A DNA stretch of 64,000 bases from an uncultured Bacilli bacterium (GTDB lineage: Bacteria; Bacillota_I; Bacilli_A; RF39; UBA660). The notes under the pieces are model-generated. The model was not told the origin of the DNA and made no database searches. It saw nothing but the letters and a program-made list of their open reading frames with translations. This document shows positions 19,598-28,811 of the stretch, piece after piece (within the stretch, counting starts at the first letter, position 1; every line of letters starts with the position of its first letter). Location of the stretch: contig CAJTUT010000001.1 of NCBI GenBank assembly GCA_910579455.1, positions 62,001-126,000 on the forward strand, given 5' to 3'. The translations under genes were made by a program, and so were the position numbers.

Positions 19598-19624
19598 TAA
19601 AGTAAAGAAAGAGGTGTTAGAAAT

Positions 19625-20176
19625 ATGGTATTTGCTTCGTATTATCACTCTCCTATTGGAACATTTCTAATTGCATCTAAAGATAATCAAATAATTGGCG
19701 TATGGCTCAAGAATCAAAAATACTATTTACAAAATATAGAAGAAAAAATAATAATGTCGAATCATATTCCAATAATTATTCAAACGAAACAGTGGCTAGA
19801 TCGATATTTTGATGGAGAAAAACCAAATATAAAGGAATTAACTTTAAACCCAGTAGGGAGTGACTTTAGAAAAAAGGTCTGGAAAATACTTACAAGGATT
19901 CCTTATGGAACAGTGACTACTTATAAGAGGGTTTCTGAAATACTTGCAAAAGAAATGAATATTGAGAAGATGTCTATACAGGCAGTTGGAAGTGCTATTG
20001 GACATAATCCGATTTCTATTATTATTCCCTGTCACAGGGTAATTGGAACTAACGGAACTTTAGTAGGATACTCTGGAGGTCTAGATAAAAAAGACTACTT
20101 ATTAAACCACGAGAAAGAAGATAAATTACCTATTTCAAAAGAGGAAGGGTTATCATATGAATGGAGATTTGATTGA
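19625..20176 (+). CDS. ogt: Methylated-DNA--protein-cysteine S-methyltransferase
   Basis: This suicide repair enzyme removes alkyl groups from O6-alkylguanine. The 183-residue protein has the N-terminal RNase H-like half (SPIGTFLIASKDNQIIGVWL) and the C-terminal DNA-binding and catalytic half. DFRKKVWKILTRIPYGTVTTY contains the winged helix, and IPCHRVIG carries acceptor Cys136. Shine-Dalgarno AGAGGTG lies upstream. The coding end overlaps the next alkyltransferase gene by 20 nt, so the two are translated together. Confidence 0.95.
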   Translation: MVFASYYHSPIGTFLIASKDNQIIGVWLKNQKYYLQNIEEKIIMSNHIPIIIQTKQWLDRYFDGEKPNIKELTLNPVGSDFRKKVWKILTRIPYGTVTTYKRVSEILAKEMNIEKMSIQAVGSAIGHNPISIIIPCHRVIGTNGTLVGYSGGLDKKDYLLNHEKEDKLPISKEEGLSYEWRFD

Positions 20177-20453
20177 TTTAGTGTTATCAATTGTCTCAGA
20201 AATTCCAGAGGGATCTGTTGCAACATATGGACAAATTGCTTATTTAGCAGATAAACCAAGAAATGCAAGATTAGTAGGTAAAATCTTAAGTATATCAGAA
20301 TATTTTGGAAAGTATCCCTGTCATAGGGTAGTAAATCACAAGGGAAGAATTGCCCCTTGTTTTAAAGAACAGAAAAACCTACTTCAATTAGAAGGGATAG
20401 AGTTTAGGGATGAGACTCATGTGAATTTAACGAAACATAGATGGAAAATATAA
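20157..20453 (+). CDS. Stand-alone alkyltransferase C-terminal domain protein (MGMT/ATL family)
   Basis: This 98-residue protein is only the DNA-binding and active-site half of the alkyltransferase fold. It contains IPEGSVATYGQIAYLADKP, an arginine-finger region (PRNARLVG) and YPCHRVVNHKGRI. Alkyltransferase-like proteins (ATL) of this size usually have Trp or Ala in place of the acceptor Cys. Here Cys55 is present, so it could still take an alkyl group, or flag damage for nucleotide excision repair as ATLs do. It overlaps ogt by 20 nt. Confidence 0.88.
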   Translation: MNGDLIDLVLSIVSEIPEGSVATYGQIAYLADKPRNARLVGKILSISEYFGKYPCHRVVNHKGRIAPCFKEQKNLLQLEGIEFRDETHVNLTKHRWKI

Positions 20454-20591
20454 AAAAATGGATACCCCTTTTTATATTAAAAAAAAATTGTACCTTTCCT
20501 AAAATATAATTTGATATTATGACATGTAAATATATAGAATATTAGAAGAAATTATAGAAATTTTAAAATAATAGGAGTTGAGGAAAACGAT

Positions 20592-21533
20592 ATGATAGTA
20601 AATATAGGCGGAAGAACAGATATTGTAAATTACTATAGTGAATGGTTAATGAACCGGATCCATGAAGGGTTTGTTTATTCAAGGAATCCCTTATTTCCTA
20701 GTCATATATCTAAGATTAGTTTAAAAAAAGATGATGTTGCCTGCCTGATGTTTTGTTCTAAAAACTATCAGCCGATACTAAAGCATATAGATATTATTAA
20801 TAAGAAATATAGAGTAATTTGCTATTACACCATAACTGCATATGGTAAGGATATCGAACCAAATGTTCCCAGTATAGAAAATTCAATGAAAACATTAATT
20901 GAACTTTCCAAAATTATTGGTAGAAAAAAAGTTTTGTGGAGATATGATCCTATTTTGTTAACTAAGAAATATACCATAGAATATCATTTAAAAACTTTTG
21001 AGTATATGGCAAAACATCTTGCACCCTATATTCAAAGATGTATCTTTAGTTTTGTAGAAATGTATAAAAAATTAGAATATAACATGCCTGAAATTATTCC
21101 TTTTACAAAAGAAGATAAGAGAAAGTTATTACTAGGAATTGGTGAAATTTCAAAGAAGTATGGAATATATACTCAAACATGTGGTACAGATCAAAATTAT
21201 GAAAAATACGGAATTCATTTATCAGGATGTATGACATCGGAAATTTTAGAGGAAGCAAATCATGTACAGTATAAAAGAGTAAAGCAAAAGCCAATGAGAA
21301 AGGGATGCCATTGTATACCAAGTAGAGATATAGGAGCTTATGATACTTGCCTAAATGGTTGCAAATATTGCTATGCCAATAAAAATCCAACAATAGCAAA
21401 TCAAAAAATAAAATCACATGACAAAAACTCTCCTATATTATTAGGAAATATAAAAAAAACAGATCAAATAACAGAAGCAAAGCCAAAGAGTTTGATTTGT
21501 AAAGATAAAAATGAGCAATTAAGTTTTATGTAG
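20592..21533 (+). CDS. DUF1848 family protein (Cys-rich, radical-SAM-associated)
   Basis: This 313-residue protein starts with IVNIGGRTDIVNYYSEWLMN and includes CLMFCSKNYQPIL and KKVLWRYDPILLT, which are typical of DUF1848. The C-terminal CHCIPSRDIGAYDTC and CKYCYAN form a cysteine cluster that could hold an iron-sulfur cluster. It is followed at once by a broken SPL-like radical SAM gene, so the pair was probably once a functional unit. The substrate is unknown. The start has Shine-Dalgarno AGGAGTTGAGG. Confidence 0.82.
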   Translation: MIVNIGGRTDIVNYYSEWLMNRIHEGFVYSRNPLFPSHISKISLKKDDVACLMFCSKNYQPILKHIDIINKKYRVICYYTITAYGKDIEPNVPSIENSMKTLIELSKIIGRKKVLWRYDPILLTKKYTIEYHLKTFEYMAKHLAPYIQRCIFSFVEMYKKLEYNMPEIIPFTKEDKRKLLLGIGEISKKYGIYTQTCGTDQNYEKYGIHLSGCMTSEILEEANHVQYKRVKQKPMRKGCHCIPSRDIGAYDTCLNGCKYCYANKNPTIANQKIKSHDKNSPILLGNIKKTDQITEAKPKSLICKDKNEQLSFM

Positions 21534-21544
21534 ATGGGATTGAC

Positions 21545-22384
21545 GTGATTGTAAAGGAAAAAGAAGTAAAGGATTATTTAACTAAATCTTAAATTGGGGA
21601 ATATGCGATAAATCCATATATTGGTCGTCCCCATCAGTGTAGGTATTGTTATGCTAGATTTATGAAGCGATTTACAAATCATAATGAAGCATGGGGGAAA
21701 ATCCATTGATATAAAATTATGTAAGAAAAGGATAGATATAAAAAAATAGAAGGAAAAAAGGTATTCGTAGCGTCTGTAACCGATTGCTATAATCCATATG
21801 AGGAAAAATATCATATTACCAGAAAGATTTTAAAACAGCTAGTAGGAGTAAATTGTAGAGTACAAATAGCAACAAAAAATAAGTTGATTTTGAGAGATTT
21901 AGATCTATTAAAACAAATGAGGGATTTAAGTGTTGCTATATCAATAAACATCCTTAATGAAGACTTTAGAAAAGATATGGATAAAGCGAGTTCTATTAAA
22001 GAGAGATTAGAAACACTAAAAATATTACACGAAAATGGAATTTATACCATTTTATTCATGTCACCTATTTTTATAGGAATCACTAATTGGAAAAGGATTA
22101 TTGAAAAAACAAAAGAATATATAAGTGAGTACTGGTTCAAAGATTTAAATTTGAGAGAGGATTATAAATATGATATTTAAAAATATATCAAAGAAAAATA
22201 TCCTAGAACATATCCTACGTTTGAAAGTATTTATCTAAAGGCAAATAAACAGCAATTAATGGATATGGATAATGAAATAAAGGACTACTGTAATTTCAAT
22301 AGAATTAATTATTCTGTTTACTTTCATCACGAAGAGGTCATGAAAAGTCGCAAAAATAAAAAATTGGGAAAGAAAATGAATTAG
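21545..22384 (+). pseudogene. Broken SPL-type radical SAM protein gene
   Basis: Pieces in shifting frames reconstruct a spore-photoproduct-lyase-like radical SAM protein. They read VKEKEVKDYLTKS, a TAA at 21590, then YAINPYIGRPHQCRYCYARF (the CxxxCxxC-type cluster region) and TNHNEAWG. A frameshift near 21697 is followed by another before KKVFVASVTDCYNPYEEKY. The last long piece is at 21854-22180. A further shift leads to EKYPRTYPTFESIYLKA and YSVYFHHEEV, ending at TAG 22382-22384. At least three frame changes and one internal stop mean no functional product. It lies downstream of the DUF1848 gene. Confidence 0.8.
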
Positions 22385-22418
22385 ATTTGGGAAATACTTA
22401 AAAGGAAGGAATCGTAGA

Positions 22419-22967
22419 ATGAATAAAACCAGATGTAAGTGGTGTAATCCAACCAATCCACTTTATGTTCTATATCATGATACAGAATGGGGAGTTCCTA
22501 ATTTTGATGATCATTACTTATTTGAAATGCTAATATTAGAGTCCTTTCAGGCTGGACTTTCCTGGGAATGTATTTTAAATAAAAGAAATGATTTTGAAAA
22601 ATCATATGATTATTTTGATATAGATAAAATTATTCTTTATGATGATAATAAAATTAAAAAATTGTTAAAGAATAAGAAAATTATTAGAAATAGACTAAAA
22701 ATAAAAGCGAGTATTCATAACGCTAAAATTTTTAAGATTATTCAAGAAGAGTTTGGGAGCTTTTATAATTATTTGGAGACTTTTGTAGGAGAGGAAATAC
22801 GATATGAGTTAGGAAAAACTACCAATGACTTATCAGACCAAATCTCAAATGACCTCCAAAAAAGAGGAATGAAATTTGTAGGTAGTATTACGATATATTC
22901 TTACTTACAGGCGATTGGTGTTGTTTATTCTCATGATAGGAATTGTTTTCTTTATAAAAATAGCTAA
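22419..22967 (+). CDS. tag: DNA-3-methyladenine glycosylase I
   Basis: Tag removes 3-methyladenine from alkylated DNA, starting base excision repair. The 182-residue length is typical. Zinc ligands are readable as Cys6, His20, His172 and Cys176 (RCKWC, YHDTEWG, SHDRNC). LILESFQAGLSW holds the catalytic-region Glu41 and the base-binding aromatics. KFVGSITIYSYLQAIG is the conserved C-terminal stretch. It is intact while its left neighbour is decayed. Shine-Dalgarno AAAAGGAAGG lies upstream. Confidence 0.96.
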   Translation: MNKTRCKWCNPTNPLYVLYHDTEWGVPNFDDHYLFEMLILESFQAGLSWECILNKRNDFEKSYDYFDIDKIILYDDNKIKKLLKNKKIIRNRLKIKASIHNAKIFKIIQEEFGSFYNYLETFVGEEIRYELGKTTNDLSDQISNDLQKRGMKFVGSITIYSYLQAIGVVYSHDRNCFLYKNS

Positions 22968-23056
22968 ATGTCTAAATCAAAAATAGAATTTTACTTTTGA
23001 TAAAATACACGATTGGAATAAAATTTATGGTATAACAATAATAAAGGAGAAATATT

Positions 23057-23711
23057 ATGGACTATATAAACCAAACTATAGAAAAAACAATTATAGAACT
23101 ATTTTGTTCAAAATTTAAAGATAAAATAGATCAAGGGGAAAAGTTTTGATCAGTAGTATGTATCATCATTTACAAAAGAGCAGATTGAAAGATTATTGAA
23201 GATAAATGCGGTTATGGAAGAAAATAATCAGAAATTTGCACATGTATTGTCAGTATCGATTCATAAAAAGAGCGATGTGGTAAAGGAACTTAAACAGAGT
23301 ATAAAAGCAATTTACACGAATATAATAAAAAATATAAATGAAGAGGTAATAAACCAACTAGAAATATATATTAAGGAATACACTAGTAATATTATAGAGT
23401 TAGATTTATCAAAAATAAAGTATTCTCTTCATTTCATAGAATTATTAAATTTTAATATGAGTGAAGATGAAATATATGGTTTTGATGATATGTTTATTCT
23501 TGACTATATATTTTCATACCAGATTGATGCGGATGTGGCAAAGAAAAATTTGAGTAATAATTTAGAAAAATAGTTTATAAGACTAAATATTGGCGATAAG
23601 GCATATATTTCAAAATCCATTCTCTCGATTGCTAGAAATTATCCAAATTTTAATTATAAAGGTCATACATATAATGAAGTGAAAAACAGTATAAATATAA
23701 ACAAAATATAA
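23057..23711 (+). pseudogene. Broken gene for an unidentified protein (frameshift plus two in-frame TAG)
   Basis: AAAGGAG precedes an ATG at 23057. The frame gives MDYINQTIEKTIIELFCSKF... and stops at TGA 23147. The same protein appears to continue in another frame with FDQ, a TAG (23154), then YVSSFTKEQIERLLKINAVM. That frame is open from 23157 to a TAG at 23571 (including 125 codons from an ATG at 23196), then open again (IRLNIGDKAYISKSILSIA) to a TAA at 23709. Removing one frameshift and two TAG codons gives a coherent, mostly helical protein of about 215 residues. I do not recognise the family. The 23196-23573 part could still be made as a fragment. Confidence 0.6.
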
Positions 23712-23737
23712 TAAGGTAGGATTTCCTACCTTAATTT
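23712..23737. terminator. Terminator between the broken gene and the PASTA gene
   Basis: TAAGGTAGGA and TCCTACCTTA form a 10-bp perfect stem with a tiny loop, followed by AATTTTG on the forward strand and TTATATTTTG on the reverse strand. It serves the reverse-strand PASTA gene, whose stop lies in it, and possibly both directions. Confidence 0.65.
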
Positions 23738-25536
23738 TGTACTATATAAATAGTATAAGTATCACAAGTATTTGCTATAAAACTACCCTTTGATGTGCTG
23801 TCCCTATGAACCATTCCATTATTTCCAACAGAGCTTGCTCTTCCTACAAAGGAGAATTTAACATTAGGATAGGCTCTTCTATAATTAGCTGCTGTTTCAT
23901 TTAGACTAGAACCATTTAAGGATCCTTGAAAAGTAACAGTTACTGTTTTGCTTTTATCACAACCCTCTGGTTTATTGCTAGGGGTTGTGGTAGTAGGGGA
24001 TTGATTATTCTGTGTGGAAGAACTGGGTACATTCGGTTTTTTTCCATTACTTATAGTAAGAGTAAGGGTTGTATTTTGAGATACTTCACTATCCGCTCTT
24101 AAAGATTGCTTAATTACTGTATTCTTTGGCTTTGTATTATTTTCATAAACAAAGTTATATTTCAAACTTAGAGATTTTAATCTTTTAATAGCATCATCCT
24201 TAGTTTTACCAACTAAATTAGGAACTGTAACTTTTTTTCCTTGGGAAATCGTAATAACAATGGTATCACTATTTTTAATGGTATCTCCCTTTTTGTGAGA
24301 ATAACTAATGATTTCTCCTTCTTTTACTTCTGTGTTAAATTCATATTTTTCTTCATAGTTTACTTTATTTTTATTTGCCCAGGTTCTAAAATCATCTATA
24401 TTCTTGAAAGATTGCATTACTAGTTTTCCTTTTGATATTGTGACTGTAATCAAAGTCTTCTGTTCAACGGTATCTCCTTTTTTATGGTCTACAGAGATGA
24501 CTTTATTTAAAGCGACTGAATCGTCATATTGATTCCTAAATTCTAGTTTTAATTTATTTTTTATTGCCCAATTTGTAATTTCTATAACGTTATATTTTGA
24601 TAAATCAGGTATTTTAATTTTCTTTCCTTTACTGATCGTTAAAATCACTTTGTTTTCTTCATCATTTGGCTTGACCATAGTACCCATCTTTTTATTCTGC
24701 TTCATAACAGCATCTCGTTTAATATGATTAGAAAATTCCCTTTTGATTTCATATTTTATAGAATGTTGTTTCAAAAAGAATATAGCCTCAAACTCTTCCA
24801 TATTAGTAAAGTCGATGAGTTTGGTATCTTCTAGCTGTTCCTCTTCACCAGATGAAAAGGTAAGTTTTAATTCATCACTGCGTTTCATATTTCCGGACTT
24901 ACTTTGCTCAATAACTGTATCCTTATTTTTATCAGATATTTGGAATTCTACCTCGACATGATTCAATTTATTTTCCTTTATATATTTTAAAACTCGTTTT
25001 GAGTTCCAAGTGGTCATGTCAGGAATGATAACTTCCTTATCAGGATTTGGACCTTCACTAATTACAATATCTAACTCTTTGATATCCTTTAGGAGAGTTC
25101 CTTCCTTTTTACTTTGACTAATAATATGATATTCCTCTATTAAATCACTGTATTCATAAATTTGATTAATCTTAATTCCATTTTTTTGACTCCATTCTAT
25201 GACCTCTACTAAGCTCTCGTCTCTAAAATCCTCTACTTGATTTAACTTTAATATAGTAACCATATCTAACTTCGTAGCAATTTGAAATAGGCTATATCCA
25301 ATCATTAGTAAAGACGCAATCACTACAGTAGATTTGTTATTCCTTCGATTTGTAATTTGTGAGAAAGTATAAAATATAATAAAAATACTAAGTAGTAGGT
25401 TATTGATTATTTCTATCATAAAATTACCATTATGTGGTAGCAAAATAGAAATCATAAAGTTTGCAACGACACCTATAAAAGATAACAATAATAAAAGGTT
25501 ACATACCCTATGAGTCTTTCTTTTCTCTTCTTTCAT
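23731..25536 (-). CDS. Multi-PASTA membrane protein without a kinase domain
   Basis: This 601-residue protein has three N-terminal membrane helices (about 11-33, 39-62, 69-90) and then about six PASTA-like repeats. Repeat boundaries show as VIISEG, LTFSSG, VILTISKG, ITVTISKG, IVITISQG and LTLTISNG, each after a run like IKQSLRADSEV. The clearest PASTA unit is VTVPNLVGKTKDDAIKRLKSL. PASTA domains bind peptidoglycan or lipid II and normally sit on Ser/Thr kinases or PBPs, but neither is present here. After a Ser/Thr/Pro linker comes a C-terminal domain of about 75 residues with one Cys pair (GCDKSK, ANTCDTY). It is probably a wall-sensing or structural protein. Shine-Dalgarno GAGGGTGAT lies upstream. 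Confidence 0.87.
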   Translation of the reverse strand: MKEEKRKTHRVCNLLLLLSFIGVVANFMISILLPHNGNFMIEIINNLLLSIFIIFYTFSQITNRRNNKSTVVIASLLMIGYSLFQIATKLDMVTILKLNQVEDFRDESLVEVIEWSQKNGIKINQIYEYSDLIEEYHIISQSKKEGTLLKDIKELDIVISEGPNPDKEVIIPDMTTWNSKRVLKYIKENKLNHVEVEFQISDKNKDTVIEQSKSGNMKRSDELKLTFSSGEEEQLEDTKLIDFTNMEEFEAIFFLKQHSIKYEIKREFSNHIKRDAVMKQNKKMGTMVKPNDEENKVILTISKGKKIKIPDLSKYNVIEITNWAIKNKLKLEFRNQYDDSVALNKVISVDHKKGDTVEQKTLITVTISKGKLVMQSFKNIDDFRTWANKNKVNYEEKYEFNTEVKEGEIISYSHKKGDTIKNSDTIVITISQGKKVTVPNLVGKTKDDAIKRLKSLSLKYNFVYENNTKPKNTVIKQSLRADSEVSQNTTLTLTISNGKKPNVPSSSTQNNQSPTTTTPSNKPEGCDKSKTVTVTFQGSLNGSSLNETAANYRRAYPNVKFSFVGRASSVGNNGMVHRDSTSKGSFIANTCDTYTIYIVQN

Positions 25537-25686
25537 TTTATCACCCTCATTCTACTTATTATTATATAATATATTATGAAAAATAGATATGGATTATCAA
25601 TACTCTTTACGTAAAACAAAGGCATAGAATTAGTCATCAAATACTACCTGAATCTTAGAATTATTCTTTGTTCTCAATATTCTTTA

Positions 25687-25695
25687 TGATATACT
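25687..25695 (+). promoter_or_regulatory. Extended -10 promoter opening the glycan locus
   Basis: TGATATACT lies 16 bp before the FAD-protein ATG, with AGGTGG between. The 175-bp region upstream shows no other feature I can name. Confidence 0.6.
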
Positions 25696-25711
25696 AACAT
25701 TAGGTGGTAGT

Positions 25712-27256
25712 ATGAAAAACGTAATAATTATAGGAGCAGGACCAGCAGGTCTAACAGCGGCATATGAATTATTAAAAAAGGGAAGAGGAAAATACCAAGT
25801 AACCATCTTAGAAGAGGATAAGCAAGTAGGAGGAATTTCTAAGACAGTTTATTATAAAGGAAATCGATTAGATATAGGAGGACACAGATTTTTCACAAAG
25901 GAAAAAAGGATAGAAAAAATATGGACTAAAATTTTAAATGTTCAGTCCAAACCATCCTATGATGATAAAAAATTATCTATTAAAAAAAATCTACCTAAAA
26001 AGGGACCAGATCCAGAAAAAAATGATAAAGTGATGTTGATAAGAAACCGAGTATCTAGAATTTTTTATGAAGATAAATTTTATGATTATCCAATATCTAT
26101 CCGTTGGAAGACGATAAAAAATTTAGGAGTTTTTAGAACAATAAGTTGTGGAGTTAGTTATATAAACTCCAGTTTATTTAAAAGAAAAGAGAAGAATTTA
26201 GAAGATTTTTATATTAATAGATTTGGTAGAAAACTATATTCTATGTTTTTTTGTGGGTATACAGAAAAAGTGTGGGGAAGAAAGCCATCTAAAATCTCAA
26301 AAGAATGGGGCTATCAAAGAGTGAAAGGAATTTCCATTTGTGAAGTTTTAAAAGAAGGGATTTTAAAGCTATTTAAAATAAGAAGAAGGGTAAAAGAGAC
26401 CAGTTTGATAGAAGAGTTTTATTATCCTAAATATGGTCCAGGTCAACTTTACGAGGAAATGGCAAAAAAAATAAAACAAATGGGTGGAAAAATTATAAGG
26501 AAAAGTAAAGTCATAAAAATTAATCAAAAGGATAATAGAATAGAAGAAGTTATATATGTAAAGAATAAAAAAGAACACACAAAAAAAGTGGATATTTTAA
26601 TATCTAGTATGCCAATAAAAGATCTTGTAGAGTCACTAAATGAGGTAGAAAAACAAGTTCTAACGATTGCATCTAACTTACCATATCGAGACTTTATAAC
26701 CGTAGGCGTTCTAGTAGACAAATTATCACTAAAAAATAATACAAAAATAAAAACAATGAATCATAATATTCCAGATTGTTGGTTATATATTCAAGATGAT
26801 AAAGTGAAACTGGGTAGAATTCAAATTTTTAATAACTGGTCTTGTTATATGGTGAAGGATAAAGAAAAAAAAGTATGGTTAGGACTAGAATACTTTTGTC
26901 AGGAAAATGACTGGTTTTGGAACCTTTCTGATCAAGAATTACAAACCTATGCTGAAAAAGAGTTAAAACAAATTAAAGTAATTAATACTAAAGTATTAGA
27001 TAGTTGTTGTATTAGAGTAAAAAAAGCTTATCCCGCATACTTTGATAGTTATCAGGAATTTGGTAAAGTAAGGTCCTATTTAAATCAGTTTGATAATTTA
27101 TATTGTATCGGAAGAAATGGACAACATCGTTATAATAATATGGATCATTCTATGATGACTGCAGTTAAATGCGTGGAACATATTTTAAAAAATAAAAAGA
27201 AAAAAGATGAGATTTGGAATGTAAATATAGATGATTCCTATCATGAGGAGAAATAG
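25712..27256 (+). CDS. FAD-dependent amine-oxidase/UGM-like oxidoreductase
   Basis: This 514-residue flavoprotein has the dinucleotide-binding motif [16 protein letters not shown] at the N-terminus, then [12 protein letters not shown] and [11 protein letters not shown]. It ends with [18 protein letters not shown], the C-terminal FAD contact. The family (COG1232/NAD(P)-binding Rossmann-like) contains protoporphyrinogen oxidase-like and UDP-galactopyranose-mutase-like proteins that often sit in polysaccharide loci. The substrate is unknown. A role on a sugar nucleotide or polyprenyl-linked sugar is inferred from context. It is the first gene of the forward-strand glycan block, and the next gene starts 2 bp later. 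Confidence 0.85.
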   Translation: MKNVIIIGAGPAGLTAAYELLKKGRGKYQVTILEEDKQVGGISKTVYYKGNRLDIGGHRFFTKEKRIEKIWTKILNVQSKPSYDDKKLSIKKNLPKKGPDPEKNDKVMLIRNRVSRIFYEDKFYDYPISIRWKTIKNLGVFRTISCGVSYINSSLFKRKEKNLEDFYINRFGRKLYSMFFCGYTEKVWGRKPSKISKEWGYQRVKGISICEVLKEGILKLFKIRRRVKETSLIEEFYYPKYGPGQLYEEMAKKIKQMGGKIIRKSKVIKINQKDNRIEEVIYVKNKKEHTKKVDILISSMPIKDLVESLNEVEKQVLTIASNLPYRDFITVGVLVDKLSLKNNTKIKTMNHNIPDCWLYIQDDKVKLGRIQIFNNWSCYMVKDKEKKVWLGLEYFCQENDWFWNLSDQELQTYAEKELKQIKVINTKVLDSCCIRVKKAYPAYFDSYQEFGKVRSYLNQFDNLYCIGRNGQHRYNNMDHSMMTAVKCVEHILKNKKKKDEIWNVNIDDSYHEEK

Positions 27257-27258
27257 AA

Positions 27259-28743
27259 ATGAAAAATTTATTCATCAAAATAAAAACATACCATCCACCT
27301 AAATACATTTGTATATTGTACTTCTTTGTTCCTATTTTCATTTGTACTACTTTAAATTTAGCCAAAGAAAATGATATTTGGTTTTTATTAAACCATGGTG
27401 AATATGTATTTAAATATGGCTTTCCTACCACGGAACCATTTTCAATGCATCAGGGATTTTCTTTTGTCATGCAACAATGGTTAACTTCAGCTATATTTTA
27501 TTTTGTATATCATTATTTCGGACGACTGGGTTTATTGATTGTAATAGAAGTAGTCAATATTTTAATTCTGTATTTCCTATACAAATTGTGTATGCTATTA
27601 AGTAATGATAAATATTATATTTCTATTGTAATGAGTTGTATAGTAGATCTGTTGTTATTGACTAGTTTTATTCTACCTAGACCCCAAATTTTTACCTATT
27701 TGTTTTTAATTATTACATTATATATCATGGAGTTATTCTATCAAAATAAAAATACAAGAGCGATCTATGTTTTACCATTCTTATCTTTATTGCAAATTAA
27801 TTTCCATGCTTCTATGTGGTTTTTAATATTCTTATTTATTCTCCCATTTTTGGTTTGTTTGGTAATGGAGAAAATAAAAAACAAAAAAGATAATCGTATA
27901 TTTCAATTATTAGGAATTTTGACAGTTATGTCTTTAGTAGGTTTTCTAAATCCTTATGGATGGAAAAATATAGCCTATATCTTTCATTCTTATGGAATAG
28001 ACTCTATTAATAATATAGTTATAGAGATGGCTCCACCAGTAATTTCAGGTGGTTTTCAAACAACAATAGGAATTATGACCTTTTTAGTATTGGGAGTAGT
28101 TATGTCGATCTATATATTTTATAAACAAGGACAAATTAGATTAAGATATATGTTTCTTTTAGCAGGAGTCACTATATTAAGTCTTATGAATATAAGAAGT
28201 TTTGCTCTATTAGTAATTGGATCTTTGCCATTTTTATCATTTTATTTAAAAGATCTAGAAAAAAAACCAAAACAGAAAGATATGGAAATACCAAAAAATA
28301 TAAAGGGGAATTATATTGGTGTTCTATTATTTTTAGTTACATACGTTATAGTATTAGGTATACATTCTTCTGGCAAAGGCTTAACGAACTATTTAGAAGA
28401 GGGAATCGATTTCTTATTAAAAAATAATAATAGAAAAGATATTGTATTATATACCGACTATAATAATGGTTCTTATGCAGAATATAGGGGGTTAAAGCCT
28501 TATATAGATACAAGAGCAGAGGTGTTTTTAAAGTCAAATAATCATAAAAAAGATATTATGGAGGAATACTATTTACTTTTCTTTGGTGTACTGGATTATA
28601 ATCAATTTATTGAGAAATATCACTTTACACATTTGATTGTTACTAAAAATGATCGTTTATATCAAAAAATTTCCAAGGATAAAAGATATCGTGTCATCTA
28701 TAAAGAAAAGGAATATAAAATATTTGAAAAAGTAAAAAACTAG
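27259..28743 (+). CDS. Polytopic membrane protein, probable GT-C-fold glycosyltransferase
   Basis: This 494-residue protein has about ten membrane helices and a short soluble C-terminus. The first outer loop has ENDIWFLLNHGEYVFKYGFP and MQQWLTSAIFY, the pattern seen in GT-C-type polyprenyl-phosphate-sugar transferases (acidic residue in loop 1, then an HxW or QQW motif). The C-terminal part contains NNGSYAEYRGLKPYIDTRAE, also typical of this group. The sugar donor and acceptor cannot be read from sequence. It begins 2 bp after the flavoprotein stop with Shine-Dalgarno GAGGAG, so both share an mRNA. Confidence 0.7.
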   Translation: MKNLFIKIKTYHPPKYICILYFFVPIFICTTLNLAKENDIWFLLNHGEYVFKYGFPTTEPFSMHQGFSFVMQQWLTSAIFYFVYHYFGRLGLLIVIEVVNILILYFLYKLCMLLSNDKYYISIVMSCIVDLLLLTSFILPRPQIFTYLFLIITLYIMELFYQNKNTRAIYVLPFLSLLQINFHASMWFLIFLFILPFLVCLVMEKIKNKKDNRIFQLLGILTVMSLVGFLNPYGWKNIAYIFHSYGIDSINNIVIEMAPPVISGGFQTTIGIMTFLVLGVVMSIYIFYKQGQIRLRYMFLLAGVTILSLMNIRSFALLVIGSLPFLSFYLKDLEKKPKQKDMEIPKNIKGNYIGVLLFLVTYVIVLGIHSSGKGLTNYLEEGIDFLLKNNNRKDIVLYTDYNNGSYAEYRGLKPYIDTRAEVFLKSNNHKKDIMEEYYLLFFGVLDYNQFIEKYHFTHLIVTKNDRLYQKISKDKRYRVIYKEKEYKIFEKVKN

Positions 28744-28787
28744 ATCAGTGAGGCATTTGATTATTGATTCCCATAACATAAGATACA

Positions 28788-28796
28788 TGATATAAT
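28788..28796 (+). promoter_or_regulatory. Extended -10 promoter of the Wzy-like gene
   Basis: TGATATAAT lies 15 bp before the ATG at 28812, with Shine-Dalgarno TAGGTGATGG between. The -35 is unclear. Confidence 0.6.
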
Positions 28797-28811
28797 TGAG
28801 TAGGTGATGGT

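Noticed and set aside
20452..20476. Terminator after the second alkyltransferase gene
   Set aside because: AAAAAATGG and CCCCTTTTT could pair only with a mismatch, and no T-run follows the stem. Too weak to list.
21103..21417. Reverse 104-codon frame inside the DUF1848 gene
   Set aside because: Antisense to a conserved coding region, with no start signals.
23147..23573. Pyrrolysine or amber-suppressed gene
   Set aside because: One of the three breaks is a frameshift with TGA, and TAG ends other genes in the window normally, so decay explains it better.
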